This document shows, piece by piece, positions 9,250-18,534 of a DNA stretch of 64,000 bases. Positions within the stretch are counted from its first letter, which is position 1, and each line of letters begins with the position of its first letter. The position numbers and the translations under genes are program-made. The notes below the pieces were generated by a model. The model worked only from the letters and a program-made list of their open reading frames with translations, had not been told where the DNA came from and ran no database searches. The stretch comes from Metabacillus bambusae (GTDB taxonomy: Bacteria > Bacillota > Bacilli > Bacillales > Bacillaceae), in the NCBI RefSeq assembly GCF_017497975.1, contig NZ_JAGDEL010000007.1, positions 62,001 to 126,000 on the forward strand, read 5' to 3'.

Positions 9250-10029
9250 TTATGCTGTTTTTAAAGGCTTTTTTGAAGGTGGGACTTCTTTTATTACTAG
9301 ATAAAGAACAATTAGATGAACAAACCAATTTAATAAGAATCCATTAGGAACGGTTACTTGTAAACTATCCATTATGACGAAAAATATAGTCGCTAATGTT
9401 GTAGAATAGGCTGAAATCACCCAAATTTGTTTAAAATTTAATCTTCTTTGAAGACTATTTTTAAAAGCTAACCCAAATACAGCTAAAATTGTTACTTCAA
9501 TAAATTTAACGAAGGAACTGAATAAGTACACTAACACAACTAAAATCGAGATAAAGATAGGTAGAAGTTGATTAAATTGCTTTGAAATATCAATAAGGTC
9601 TTGTTTAGAAATAGTCATATTTAAAAGACTATATTCATATGATTGCGCCTGACCATTCGCAGCAAAAACAAACCGATCCTGTAAAATGCCAATTGCATTT
9701 TGTTTATTTTCAATTTCATCAACACCAAATGCACCTGTATCATCTAAGATAATAATAAAATTTTCTTTTTTAATTTCTATTGCTTTATCAGAATCTGCTG
9801 AAAGCTGTCCGTCTTCGATGGTAAAGGAAGGTAAATCATCGCGGAGAGTTTGATCAAATCCTGTTAAACCTTCTGTTAAACCACTAGTGAAATGAAATGC
9901 AGTGGGTATAGTACTAATCATAGATAAAATAAACACAAATAGTATGGTTTTCCCTATACCTTGAAATCGAAATGTGGAGATGATTTTAGGGGAGTATATA
10001 CTTGTGTAAAGTTGTTTAAAAACATTCAT
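9250..10029 (-). CDS. yqgB: DUF1189 membrane protein (YqgB)
   Basis: This 259-residue membrane protein has one TM near the N-terminus (about 25–45), an extracellular segment of about 110 residues (LPSFTIEDGQL to LLNMTISK), and four hydrophobic segments in the C-terminal third. That is the DUF1189 layout, and the position matches B. subtilis YqgB. I start at the ATG reading MNVFKQLYTSIYSPK. A GTG 15 bases earlier overlaps the likely ribosome binding site. It is convergent with the chemoreceptor. Its function is unknown. Confidence 0.8.
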   Translation of the reverse strand: MNVFKQLYTSIYSPKIISTFRFQGIGKTILFVFILSMISTIPTAFHFTSGLTEGLTGFDQTLRDDLPSFTIEDGQLSADSDKAIEIKKENFIIILDDTGAFGVDEIENKQNAIGILQDRFVFAANGQAQSYEYSLLNMTISKQDLIDISKQFNQLLPIFISILVVLVYLFSSFVKFIEVTILAVFGLAFKNSLQRRLNFKQIWVISAYSTTLATIFFVIMDSLQVTVPNGFLLNWFVHLIVLYLVIKEVPPSKKPLKTA

Positions 10030-10273
10030 GAGAAAACGACACACCCTTCTTATTTATACGACTTTTATTTTATATCTCTCTTTAGGATAATACAAGAAAA
10101 GAACAATCAGACAGATGGATTAAGTTTTATGTAAACGCTATATTTCACCTTCTATCATTTTTTGTAAAGAATTTATTAAAATACCTTTACAATAAAACAA
10201 TATATCGTTAATAATTGTAATGGTTGTAGATTTTTGTCGACAAAAGACGAACATAAATGAGGGGTTGAACATT

Positions 10274-11905
10274 TTGGAAATTGATATCCAGAAGATGATA
10301 TTTGAATTTATCGGTGGTCTTGGGATATTTTTATTTGGTATTAAATACATGGGAGATGGCCTTCAAAGGTCAGCCGGTGATAAGCTAAGAGACATATTGG
10401 ATAAGTTTACAACGAATCCATTTATGGGTGTTTTAGCAGGTATCATTGTAACAGTTTTAATTCAATCAAGTAGTGGAACCACTGTAATTACAGTTGGATT
10501 AGTCAGTGCAGGTTTTATGACACTTAGGCAGGCAATCGGTGTCATTATGGGCGCAAATATTGGAACAACGGTTACAGCGTTTATAATTGGTATCGATATA
10601 GCAGAATATGCCTTACCTATTATATTTGTTGGTGCAATCATGCTCTTTTTCTTTAAAAATAAGCGAATACATAGTTTGGGACAAATTGTCTTTGGATTTG
10701 GTGCTTTATTTTTTGGTTTAGAGTTAATGGGATCTGGTATGAAACCTTTAAGATCTTTGCAAGCATTTCATGATTTAACTGTTAGTATGAGTGATAACCC
10801 ATTATTAGGTGTTTTGATTGGAACAATCTTTACTGTTGTTGTACAAAGTTCAAGTGCTACAATTGGAATTCTGCAAGAGTTATTTGGACAGGGTCTTATT
10901 GACATTCGAGCTGCTTTACCAGTTCTTTTTGGAGATAATATTGGGACAACTATTACTGCTGTATTAGCTTCTATAGGAGCATCAATTGCAGCAAGACGTG
11001 CAGCATTAACACATGTTATTTTTAACTTAATTGGAACAACCATTTTCATGATTTTTCTACCGTTGTTCACTATTTTTATCCAATACCTACAATCAACTTT
11101 TGGATTAAATCCAGAAATGACAATAGCATTCGCACATGGATCGTTTAATATTACAAATACAATTATTCAATTTCCTTTTATTGCAGTCCTAGCTTGGATT
11201 GTGACAAAGCTTATTCCTGGTGAAGATTCAATGATTGAATATAAAGCTAAACACTTGGATCCAATTTTTATCGAACAATCTTCATCCATTGCTTTAGGAC
11301 AAGCAAAAGAAGAAGTGTTGCGTATGGGTAAATTTGCGACTCTTGGTTTAGAAGAAGCAAACTTATATCAAAAAACATACTTGCAAAAGCATGCAGATAC
11401 AGCTATGCAATTAGAAGATGCAATTAATAATCTTGATCGTAAAATTACAGATTATTTAATCTTAATATCAAGAAGCGAAATGTCTACTACTGAATCGGAA
11501 GAGCATAGTATGTTATTGGATACAGTACGTGATATTGAACGAATTGGAGATCATTTTGAAAATGTAGTTGAATTGGTAGGTTTCCAACTGACAAATAAAG
11601 TGAAATTAACGGATTCAGCCAAGCAAGATTTGGAAGACATGTTTAATCTAACAATCCAAACATTAAAGGATGCTATTACATCCTTAGACGATAAAGACAC
11701 TGCTTTAGCTACAACGGTATTAAAATCTGAAGAACAAATTGATAAAATGGAGCGTACTTTACGTAAAAAACACATTTTAAGAATTAATGAAGGTCAGTGC
11801 TCAGGTTCTGCAGGTATCGTATTTGTAGATATTATTAGCAATCTGGAACGTATCGGAGATCATTCTGTAAATATTGCAGAGGCTGTTTTAGGCTACAGAA
11901 GCTAA
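10274..11905 (+). CDS. nptA: Na+/phosphate cotransporter family protein (NptA/YjbB type)
   Basis: This 543-residue protein has two inverted Na/Pi repeats in its membrane half, each with the diagnostic QSSS motif (VLIQSSSGTTVITVG and VVQSSSATIGILQ). A cytosolic PhoU-like four-helix domain follows (about 350–543, with two ERIGDH motifs). The family moves phosphate with sodium; some members export it. I start at the TTG reading LEIDIQKMIFEFIGG, which has GAGGGG 9 bases upstream. The next in-frame ATG is six codons later. It sits close to sodA and the pst operon, replacing yqgC of B. subtilis. No convincing Pho box precedes it. Confidence 0.88.
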   Translation: MEIDIQKMIFEFIGGLGIFLFGIKYMGDGLQRSAGDKLRDILDKFTTNPFMGVLAGIIVTVLIQSSSGTTVITVGLVSAGFMTLRQAIGVIMGANIGTTVTAFIIGIDIAEYALPIIFVGAIMLFFFKNKRIHSLGQIVFGFGALFFGLELMGSGMKPLRSLQAFHDLTVSMSDNPLLGVLIGTIFTVVVQSSSATIGILQELFGQGLIDIRAALPVLFGDNIGTTITAVLASIGASIAARRAALTHVIFNLIGTTIFMIFLPLFTIFIQYLQSTFGLNPEMTIAFAHGSFNITNTIIQFPFIAVLAWIVTKLIPGEDSMIEYKAKHLDPIFIEQSSSIALGQAKEEVLRMGKFATLGLEEANLYQKTYLQKHADTAMQLEDAINNLDRKITDYLILISRSEMSTTESEEHSMLLDTVRDIERIGDHFENVVELVGFQLTNKVKLTDSAKQDLEDMFNLTIQTLKDAITSLDDKDTALATTVLKSEEQIDKMERTLRKKHILRINEGQCSGSAGIVFVDIISNLERIGDHSVNIAEAVLGYRS

Positions 11906-11936
11906 TATTCAATGATCACTATCAGCTATGTTGAAT

Positions 11937-11963
11937 AAAAGCAAGGGATTCCCTTGCTTTTTT
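11937..11963 (+). terminator. Intrinsic terminator after nptA
   Basis: The stem AAAAGCAAGGG/CCCTTGCTTTT with a 3-base loop is followed by a T run. Confidence 0.9.
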
Positions 11964-12061
11964 ATAATAATTTAATACTGATATACCCTAATAAATAACA
12001 AAAAAGGTCCATTGTTACATAATTATTTAGAAAAAGTATAAAATGAAAGATGTCTTTGCAT

Positions 12062-12131
12062 GCTTTTCAATTGAAAGAACCGGACAATTTTGGTAACCTT
12101 AGGTTGAAAAGCTAATCCAAAGCTTTTATTT
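12062..12131 (+). promoter_or_regulatory. sodA leader with mutually exclusive hairpins (possible attenuator)
   Basis: GCTTTTCAA (12062–12070) is perfectly complementary to TTGAAAAGC (12104–12112). Part of the latter, AAAAGCT (12107–12113), can instead pair with AGCTTTT (12121–12127), which is followed by TATTTTG. The two helices cannot form together, which is the logic of an antiterminator/terminator switch. A TATAAA-like –10 near 12038 would place all of it in the mRNA leader. The short AT-rich second stem makes function uncertain. Confidence 0.35.
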
Positions 12132-12158
12132 TGTACATATTAAAGGAGGAAATAACCA

Positions 12159-12767
12159 ATGGCTTATGAATTACCGCAATTACCTTATGCATACGATGCA
12201 CTAGAACCACATATTGACAAAGAAACGATGAATATTCATCACACAAAACACCACAACACTTACATTACAAATGTAAATGCTGCATTAGAAGGTCACGCTG
12301 ATCTTGCTGGCAAAAGTGTTGAAGAATTAGTATCTAATATTGATGCAGTTCCTGAAGCTATTCGTACAGCAGTTCGCAACAACGGTGGTGGACATGCTAA
12401 CCATAGTCTTTTCTGGACAATCCTTTCTCCAAATGGTGGCGGTGAGCCAACAGGTGAATTAAGCGAAGCGATTAACGCTAAATTTGGTAGTTACGAAAAC
12501 TTAAAAGAAGAGTTTGCAAAAGCTGCAACAACTCGTTTCGGTTCTGGATGGGCTTGGTTAGTAGTTAACAATGGTGAATTAGAAGTAACTAGTACACCAA
12601 ACCAAGATTCTCCATTAATGGAAGGTAAAACTCCAATTCTTGGATTAGATGTATGGGAGCATGCATACTACTTAAATTATCAAAATCGTCGTCCAGATTA
12701 CATTGCATCTTTCTGGAATGTAGTAAACTGGGATGAAGTAACAAAACGTTTTAACTCTGCGAAATAA
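12159..12767 (+). CDS. sodA: Superoxide dismutase [Mn]
   Basis: This 202-residue cytosolic enzyme dismutates superoxide. Metal ligands are visible: His27 (MNIHHTKHH), the His in NHSLFW, and Asp and His in DVWEHAYYL. The [11 protein letters not shown] and GSGWAWLVV motifs are characteristic, and the residues fit the Mn/Fe family with Mn preference as in Bacillus SodA. AAAGGAGG lies 7 bases before the ATG. It occupies the B. subtilis sodA (yqgD) position and is monocistronic, with its own terminator. Confidence 0.97.
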   Translation: MAYELPQLPYAYDALEPHIDKETMNIHHTKHHNTYITNVNAALEGHADLAGKSVEELVSNIDAVPEAIRTAVRNNGGGHANHSLFWTILSPNGGGEPTGELSEAINAKFGSYENLKEEFAKAATTRFGSGWAWLVVNNGELEVTSTPNQDSPLMEGKTPILGLDVWEHAYYLNYQNRRPDYIASFWNVVNWDEVTKRFNSAK

Positions 12768-12777
12768 TAGTACGATT

Positions 12778-12808
12778 GAAGAGCTAACTAATGTTGGCTC
12801 TTCTTTTT
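12778..12808 (+). terminator. Intrinsic terminator after sodA
   Basis: GAAGAGCTAAC pairs with GTTGGCTCTTC (one mismatch/wobble) around TAAT and is followed by TTTTTAT. Confidence 0.85.
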
Positions 12809-12899
12809 ATTGTACTGTTCCTGTCAGATCATAATTTATTAATTAACCCCATTTATCTCATTCTTAACAACAAATAAAACCCTCCCCTTAAGATTTAGA

Positions 12900-12985
12900 A
12901 AAGCAAAGAAGAAAGATATGATGTCAATATCCATATATCCTTCAAAGGATGATAAGAAACCCCTTAATTGTGGAATCTTTGCTTT
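12900..12985. repeat. Inverted repeat in the sodA–yqgE gap
   Basis: AAAGCAAAGA (12900–12909) is a perfect inverted match of TCTTTGCTTT (12976–12985). A smaller palindrome, ATCCTTCAAAGGAT, lies between them. The rest of the 12809–13089 gap shows no gene. The meaning is unclear. Confidence 0.4.
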
Positions 12986-13089
12986 ATTAAATTACCTCCC
13001 CCTTTTAATCACATCAATTGCAATAAAAATACATATCTCCACTTTGATAAGACAGACTATGTAGTAGAAGTTGAAGGGGAGTTATTTTT

Positions 13090-14379
13090 ATGTCAAAACT
13101 GCAAAAGATTATTGGAGATGTACATGTTAGTAAGGATTTAATTTTATTGTTAGTGATTGGTGGGTTGTACTCACTGAGTATTTCTTTATCTAATACGTTT
13201 GTTAACGTCTATTTATGGAAGCAATCAGGAGAATTTATTGATTTAGGAATTTACAATTTATCAATTGTAATTATGCAACCAATTACATTTATTTTTGCGG
13301 GAAGGCTAGCCAAAAAAATAGACCGCGTAGTTGTATTACGACTTGGAGTCATTTTTTTGGCGATCTTTTTCATGTCGGTATTAATAATTGGAGGATCAGC
13401 GGCAAAATTCATTATCTTACTAGGGGGAACTTTAGGGATTGGGTATGGATTTTACTGGTTAGCCTTTAATGTTCTTACTTTTGAAATAACCGAACCTGAG
13501 ACTAGAGACTTTTTTAATGGTTTTTTAGGAATTATGAATTCAACAGCTGGGATGGTCGGACCAATTATTGCCGGTTTTATTATTTCAAGACTAAAAAATT
13601 TCACAGGGTATACCACAATATTTTCAATATCCCTATTATTATTTTCTGGTGCAGTAGTACTAAGCTTTTTTTTGAAAAGAAGACCTGCAGAAGGAGATTA
13701 TTTATTTAAACGAATATTCAATGAAAGAAAAAAAGATAGAAATTGGAAAATGATTACGAGTGCTCATTTCTTTCAAGGACTTCGAGAAGGAACCTTCGCA
13801 TTTGTTATTGGTGTTTTTGTATTTATTGCTACTGGAAGCGAATTGGCATTAGGGAAGTTTGGGCTTGTAAACTCTAGCGCAGCATTCATAGCTTATTTCT
13901 TAGCAACAAGGATCATAAAGAAAACCAAGAGGAAAATGTTCATTTTAATGGGTGGTATCTTTCTATATTTATCGATCTATGTTATCCTCTTTGATTTATC
14001 GTATCAAAGGTTACTTATATATGCTGTATTGATTGCTTTTGGTTATCCGATGCTCTTTGTACCGTATGCTTCAATAACCTATGATGTAATCGGAAGGGCT
14101 TGGAATATAACCAAGGCAAGAATCGAATATATTGTTGTGAAAGAAATTTTCCTGAATTCGGGTCGAATTGTCTCTATTCTAGGCTTCATCGTTGCCGTAA
14201 CTTTATTTAATGAAAAACAAAGCATTCCAATCTTACTAGCAATTATTGGTGCAGGACATTTAATTATTTACTTCTTTGTAAGAAATGTACAACTTGAAGA
14301 AAGTAACATACCAATAGAAAAAACTGGTCAGAAACCTGTCCGTAAAACTAATCTTGTGGATGGCGATAGTGGAGGATAA
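13090..14379 (+). CDS. yqgE: MFS transporter (YqgE)
   Basis: This 429-residue polytopic membrane protein has about twelve hydrophobic segments and major-facilitator features, including the cytosolic loop GRLAKKIDRVVVLRLG between TM2 and TM3. Size and position match B. subtilis YqgE. The substrate is unknown. GAAGGGGAG precedes the ATG. In B. subtilis the next gene is pbpA (a class B penicillin-binding protein); here yqgE is followed directly by a terminator and the pst operon, so pbpA is not at this place. Confidence 0.82.
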   Translation: MSKLQKIIGDVHVSKDLILLLVIGGLYSLSISLSNTFVNVYLWKQSGEFIDLGIYNLSIVIMQPITFIFAGRLAKKIDRVVVLRLGVIFLAIFFMSVLIIGGSAAKFIILLGGTLGIGYGFYWLAFNVLTFEITEPETRDFFNGFLGIMNSTAGMVGPIIAGFIISRLKNFTGYTTIFSISLLLFSGAVVLSFFLKRRPAEGDYLFKRIFNERKKDRNWKMITSAHFFQGLREGTFAFVIGVFVFIATGSELALGKFGLVNSSAAFIAYFLATRIIKKTKRKMFILMGGIFLYLSIYVILFDLSYQRLLIYAVLIAFGYPMLFVPYASITYDVIGRAWNITKARIEYIVVKEIFLNSGRIVSILGFIVAVTLFNEKQSIPILLAIIGAGHLIIYFFVRNVQLEESNIPIEKTGQKPVRKTNLVDGDSGG

Positions 14380-14413
14380 TTTGAATTGTAAATAAAATAG
14401 ATAAAAGAGCATG

Positions 14414-14453
14414 AAAGAATAGGGCTTCAGAAAAAGAATACCTATTCTTTTTT
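14414..14453 (+). terminator. Intrinsic terminator after yqgE
   Basis: AAAGAATAGG pairs with CCTATTCTTT across a 17-base loop and a T run follows. Confidence 0.75.
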
Positions 14454-14573
14454 ACTTCTTAATAGAATAAGGAGGGAGCAAATGTAAAACAATAAATAAA
14501 AAATTATTGATTTGATAAGTAAGGATGATCTATTACACAAAATAAAACAAATTATGACAAACTACATCACGAA

Positions 14574-14612
14574 TTTACAAAACCTTTACATTCAGTTAAA
14601 ACGTGATTAATA
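14574..14612 (+). promoter_or_regulatory. PhoP box array upstream of pstS
   Basis: Four direct repeats spaced exactly 11 bp apart read TTTACA (14574), TTTACA (14585), TTAAAA (14596) and TTAATA (14607). This is the classical Bacillus Pho-box arrangement (TT(A/T/C)ACA with 5-bp gaps). PhoP~P binding here would activate the pst operon under phosphate limitation. A –10-like TATTCT/TCTAAT lies about 10 bp downstream. Confidence 0.85.
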
Positions 14613-14673
14613 CTCACGCGTTATTCTAATACACGTAGGACAAAACAACCAATATACTAGGGGGAATTAAAGA

Positions 14674-15669
14674 ATGAAAAGCTTTAAATTTCTAGCAATG
14701 TCAATCATGCTTTCTTCACTACTTGCTTTCGCAGCAGCTTGTGGAAATGGTGAAGATGCAGCAACTGGTGAAAATGGTACTGAAGATACAGAACAAACTG
14801 AAGAAACTGGCGAAGAGTCAGCTGAATTAGAAGGTGAAATCGGAATCGATGGTTCTTCTACTGTAGCTCCAATCGGTGAAGCAGTATCTGAAGAGTTTTC
14901 AATTGATCATCCAAAAGTACAAGCTCCAATTGGTATATCTGGTACTGGTGGTGGATTTGAAAAATTCACAGCAGGTGAAACTGATATTTCTGAAGCTTCT
15001 CGTCCAATTAAAGACGAAGAAAAAACAGCAGCAGCTGATAATGGAATTGAGTTCACAGAATTCAAAGTAGCATTTGATGGTCTTTCAGTAGTAGTAAACA
15101 AAGAAAATGATTTTATTGATCAATTAACTGTTGAAGACTTAAAGAAGTTGTGGGTTGAAGATGGATCAACAAAAAAATGGTCTGATATTAATCCTGATTG
15201 GCCAGCAGAAGAAGTTAAATTCTTCTCACCTGGAGCAGACTCTGGTACTTATGACTACTTTAATGAAGTTATCTTAGAAGATGCTGCAATTGTTAAAGCT
15301 GCAACATTATCTGAAGATGATAACACATTAGTTAAAGGTGTTACTGGAGATAAAAATTCTATTGGTTACTTTGGCTATGCTTACTACTTAGAAAATAAAG
15401 ATAATTTAAAAGTTGTACCTATTGTAAACGAAGCTGGAGAAGCTGTTGAACCTACAAATGAAACTGTTGAATCTGGAGATTACAACCCACTTTCACGTCC
15501 ATTATTCATCTATGTTAACAACGCTTCTATTAAAGATAAAGAACATGTTGCTGAATATGTGAAATTCTACCTTGAGAATGCTGGAACACTAGCTGAAGAA
15601 GTTGGTTATGTATCTCTTCCAGAAGAGGAATATACAACTCAACTTGAAACTCTTGAGGGTTTAAAATAA
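14674..15669 (+). CDS. pstS: Phosphate ABC transporter substrate-binding lipoprotein PstS
   Basis: This 331-residue lipoprotein binds phosphate outside the membrane. A signal peptide ends in a lipobox-like LAFAAAC (Cys at about 23). A low-complexity acidic linker (Gly/Glu/Thr, about 25–52) tethers it. The binding fold then begins with [17 protein letters not shown], and phosphate-contacting motifs [20 protein letters not shown] and [10 protein letters not shown] follow. AGGGGGA precedes the ATG. It heads pstS-pstC-pstA-pstB-phoU and is probably induced via the Pho box. Confidence 0.96.
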   Translation: MKSFKFLAMSIMLSSLLAFAAACGNGEDAATGENGTEDTEQTEETGEESAELEGEIGIDGSSTVAPIGEAVSEEFSIDHPKVQAPIGISGTGGGFEKFTAGETDISEASRPIKDEEKTAAADNGIEFTEFKVAFDGLSVVVNKENDFIDQLTVEDLKKLWVEDGSTKKWSDINPDWPAEEVKFFSPGADSGTYDYFNEVILEDAAIVKAATLSEDDNTLVKGVTGDKNSIGYFGYAYYLENKDNLKVVPIVNEAGEAVEPTNETVESGDYNPLSRPLFIYVNNASIKDKEHVAEYVKFYLENAGTLAEEVGYVSLPEEEYTTQLETLEGLK

Positions 15670-15684
15670 TTCATTAGTTGAGTA

Positions 15685-15724
15685 GATGAGGAGCATCTCG
15701 ATCTCGATATGCTTCTCATCTTTC
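15685..15724 (+). terminator. Hairpin between pstS and pstC (partial terminator or mRNA stabiliser)
   Basis: A 12-bp stem (GATGAGGAGCAT against ATGCTTCTCATC, one mismatch) is followed by TTTCTTCC. With such a weak T run it probably attenuates or protects the pstS 3' end, giving more binding protein than permease. Confidence 0.6.
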
Positions 15725-15753
15725 TTCCTATGTTTTGGAAAGGGGTTTTCAAA

Positions 15754-16701
15754 ATGGCTTTAACAAACAATCAAAGTGTAAGTGTTAGAGACTTAATAAA
15801 AGAGAAAAAGTCTAAAAATAGCACAAATCAAATAGTAGAAAAAATGGTTCCTGGAGTATTATTTGTATTAGCACTAATATCTATTTTGACAACTGTAGGT
15901 ATAGTATTAACATTAATTTTTGAAACAGTAACTTTCTTTAGTAGAGTTTCAATTGTAGAATTCTTGACAGAAAAGGAATGGTATCCATTCTTTGAAGAAA
16001 GTGCTACTTACGGAATTGGTGCATTGGTATCTGGTACGTTATTAATTACAGTTATTGCAATTATCGTAGCAGTTCCAATTGGATTAGCGGCAGCTATTTT
16101 CTTGAGTGAATATGCATCAGATCGTACAAGAAGAATTATTAAGCCGATATTAGAGGTATTAGCTGGTATTCCAACAATTGTTTATGGTTTCTTTGCATTA
16201 ACTTTCGTTACACCACTTTTGCAAAAAATTGTCCCTGACTTGGCGCTTTTTAATGCTCTTAGTCCTGGAATAGTAGTTGGAATTATGATTATCCCAATGA
16301 TTGCTTCACTTTCTGAAGATGCAATGAGCTCTGTTCCTAATTCAATGAGAGAGGGAGCATTAGCATTAGGATCTACAAGATTTGAAGTAACAATGAAGGT
16401 AATCGTTCCTGCTGCAATGTCAGGTATTGTTGCATCATTCGTATTAGGTATTTCTCGTGCTATCGGTGAAACTATGATTGTTTCCTTGGCTGGGGGAGCA
16501 ACTCCTAAGCTAACATTTGACCCAACTGAATCGATCCAAACTATGACAGCATATATTGTTCAGGTTAGTGGAGGAGATGTAGGATATGGAACAACTGTTT
16601 ATTACAGCATATATGCCGTTGGTATGACATTGTTCTTGTTTACCCTTATTCTAAATCTTTTAGCACAATATATTTCTCGACGCTTTAGGGAGGAATACTA
16701 A
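15754..16701 (+). CDS. pstC: Phosphate ABC transporter permease PstC
   Basis: This 315-residue permease has six main TM segments and the cytosolic coupling (EAA) loop EGALALGSTRFEVTMKVIVP, which contacts PstB. I start at the ATG reading MALTNNQSV, with AAAGGGG 8 bases upstream. A frame extension to 15709 would run through the intergenic hairpin and is unlikely. It forms the phosphate channel with PstA, whose gene follows after 1 bp. Confidence 0.95.
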   Translation: MALTNNQSVSVRDLIKEKKSKNSTNQIVEKMVPGVLFVLALISILTTVGIVLTLIFETVTFFSRVSIVEFLTEKEWYPFFEESATYGIGALVSGTLLITVIAIIVAVPIGLAAAIFLSEYASDRTRRIIKPILEVLAGIPTIVYGFFALTFVTPLLQKIVPDLALFNALSPGIVVGIMIIPMIASLSEDAMSSVPNSMREGALALGSTRFEVTMKVIVPAAMSGIVASFVLGISRAIGETMIVSLAGGATPKLTFDPTESIQTMTAYIVQVSGGDVGYGTTVYYSIYAVGMTLFLFTLILNLLAQYISRRFREEY

Positions 16702-16702
16702 T

Positions 16703-17581
16703 ATGAAGATGATTGACCAAGAAATTGTTACAAAAAAAATGGGTGGACGATTAGCATTAAATCAAACATTCAAATGGATTTTTATGGCTGCTACTTTTTT
16801 GGCATTAGTTGTTTTAGCTATTCTCTTATATCGGATATTCACTCAAGGATCTAGTTATTTTTCACTTGAATTTTTCCAAAACTATGCTTCAAGGAGACCA
16901 GAGCGATCTGGTATTAAAGCTGCTATAGTAGGTTCTCTATGGGTAATGGGAGTGACTATTCCAACAGCACTGATTTTAGCAGTTGGAACGGCAATCTATT
17001 TAGAAGAATATGCAAAGAAAAGTAAGATTAACACCTTTATCCAAACTAATATTTCAAACCTTGCTGGTGTACCTTCTATTGTTTTTGGACTTTTAGGGTT
17101 AACCGTTTTTGTTCGTTTTTTCGATTTAGGTCGAAGTATATTAGCTGGTGGATTTACGATGGCACTGCTCGTACTACCTGTTATTGTTGTTGCGTCACAA
17201 GAAGCAATCCGTTCCGTTCCGAAGGATCTACGAGAAGCATCATACGGTATGGGAGCTACTAAATGGCAAACGATTATAAGAGTCGTTTTACCAGCAGCAA
17301 TCCCTGGAATTGTAACGGGAAGTATATTAGCCTTTTCACGTGCAATTGGAGAAACAGCTCCTTTACTAGTGGTCGGTGCATTTGCTTTCGTCAATTACCT
17401 ACCAGAAGACGTTTTGAGTACATTTACTGTTATGCCAATTCAAATATACAACTGGGCAGCAAGACCACAGCCAGAATTTCAACAGGTCGCAGCTGCAGGT
17501 ATCATCGTGTTGTTTATTTTCTTAATAGTGATGAACTCAATTGCTGTGTTAATCCGAAATAAATTCCAGAAACGTTATTAA
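16703..17581 (+). CDS. pstA: Phosphate ABC transporter permease PstA
   Basis: This 292-residue permease has six TM segments and the coupling loop [29 protein letters not shown] at the end of pstC serves as its ribosome binding site, so translation is coupled. It partners with PstC in the inner-membrane pore. Confidence 0.95.
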   Translation: MKMIDQEIVTKKMGGRLALNQTFKWIFMAATFLALVVLAILLYRIFTQGSSYFSLEFFQNYASRRPERSGIKAAIVGSLWVMGVTIPTALILAVGTAIYLEEYAKKSKINTFIQTNISNLAGVPSIVFGLLGLTVFVRFFDLGRSILAGGFTMALLVLPVIVVASQEAIRSVPKDLREASYGMGATKWQTIIRVVLPAAIPGIVTGSILAFSRAIGETAPLLVVGAFAFVNYLPEDVLSTFTVMPIQIYNWAARPQPEFQQVAAAGIIVLFIFLIVMNSIAVLIRNKFQKRY

Positions 17582-17607
17582 GAAGTTTTAATTGGAGGGG
17601 TTTTCGT

Positions 17608-18420
17608 ATGGAAAGTGTGAAAATTAAAAGAGAAAATACACAAAATAATGAAGTTAATGTAAATAAGAAGGTAGTATATAAAACAGATAGTTTGAATCTT
17701 TGGTATGGTAAGGACCAAGCTTTAAAAAATATTGACCTTGATATTTATGAAAATGATGTAACAGCAATTATAGGACCTTCTGGTTGTGGTAAATCGACAT
17801 ATATCAAAACGCTTAATCGCATGGTTGAACTAATTCCTATAGTTCGTACATCTGGGCAAATTCTTTATCGTGGGAAAAATATTTTTGATAAGTCATATGG
17901 TGTAGAAGAGCTTAGAACACAAGTAGGGATGGTGTTTCAAAAACCAAATCCATTCCCAAAATCAATTTATGAAAACATCGCATATGGCCCGAAGATACAT
18001 GGTATTAAAGATAAGAAGATTATCGATGAAGTTGTTGAGAAGAGTTTACGTGGTGCTGCTATTTGGGATGAAGTAAAAGATCGATTGAAAGAAAATGCAT
18101 ACGGTCTATCTGGTGGTCAGCAACAACGTTTATGTATTGCTCGTTGTCTTGCAATTGAGCCGGATGTCATATTAATGGATGAGCCTACATCCGCCCTCGA
18201 CCCGATTTCGACACTTAAAATTGAAGAATTAATTCAAGAGTTAAAACAAAACTATAGTATTATTATCGTAACACATAACATGCAACAAGCTGCTCGAATT
18301 TCAGATCGTACTGCTTTCTTCTTAAATGGGGAGGTTGTAGAATTTACCGATACCGATAGATTATTTTCTAACCCTTCTGATAAAAGAACAGAAGATTATA
18401 TTACTGGTCGATTTGGTTAA
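17608..18420 (+). CDS. pstB: Phosphate ABC transporter ATP-binding protein PstB
   Basis: This 270-residue ATPase carries Walker [10 protein letters not shown], signature [16 protein letters not shown] and Walker [14 protein letters not shown], the PstB-specific form. About 20 extra polar residues precede the domain ([15 protein letters not shown]). B. subtilis has two tandem pstB genes (pstBA, pstBB); only one is present here, followed by a terminator and phoU. GGAGGGG precedes the ATG. Confidence 0.95.
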   Translation: MESVKIKRENTQNNEVNVNKKVVYKTDSLNLWYGKDQALKNIDLDIYENDVTAIIGPSGCGKSTYIKTLNRMVELIPIVRTSGQILYRGKNIFDKSYGVEELRTQVGMVFQKPNPFPKSIYENIAYGPKIHGIKDKKIIDEVVEKSLRGAAIWDEVKDRLKENAYGLSGGQQQRLCIARCLAIEPDVILMDEPTSALDPISTLKIEELIQELKQNYSIIIVTHNMQQAARISDRTAFFLNGEVVEFTDTDRLFSNPSDKRTEDYITGRFG

Positions 18421-18426
18421 TCAATT

Positions 18427-18468
18427 AAAAAAGTCGTGCTTATATGAATCTGGCACGACTTTTTTATT
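18427..18468 (+). terminator. Intrinsic terminator between pstB and phoU
   Basis: AAAAAAGTCGTGC pairs perfectly with GCACGACTTTTTT around a 13-base loop, followed by more T. It should cut phoU expression relative to pst, unless phoU has its own promoter. Confidence 0.9.
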
Positions 18469-18534
18469 TTTAAGTAAAAACCTATGTTAGAAATTACTTT
18501 TTTAGGGAATAAGAAGAATAAGGAGGTATGGAGC

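Noticed and set aside
10113-10215. Possible Pho box upstream of nptA (single TTTACA at about 10190)
   Set aside because: Only one good hexamer is found; neighbouring hexamers at 11-bp spacing do not match, unlike the arrays before pstS and the chemoreceptor.
16996-17394. 132-codon frame antisense to pstA
   Set aside because: It lies fully inside pstA on the opposite strand; its apparent sequence is a shadow of codon usage.
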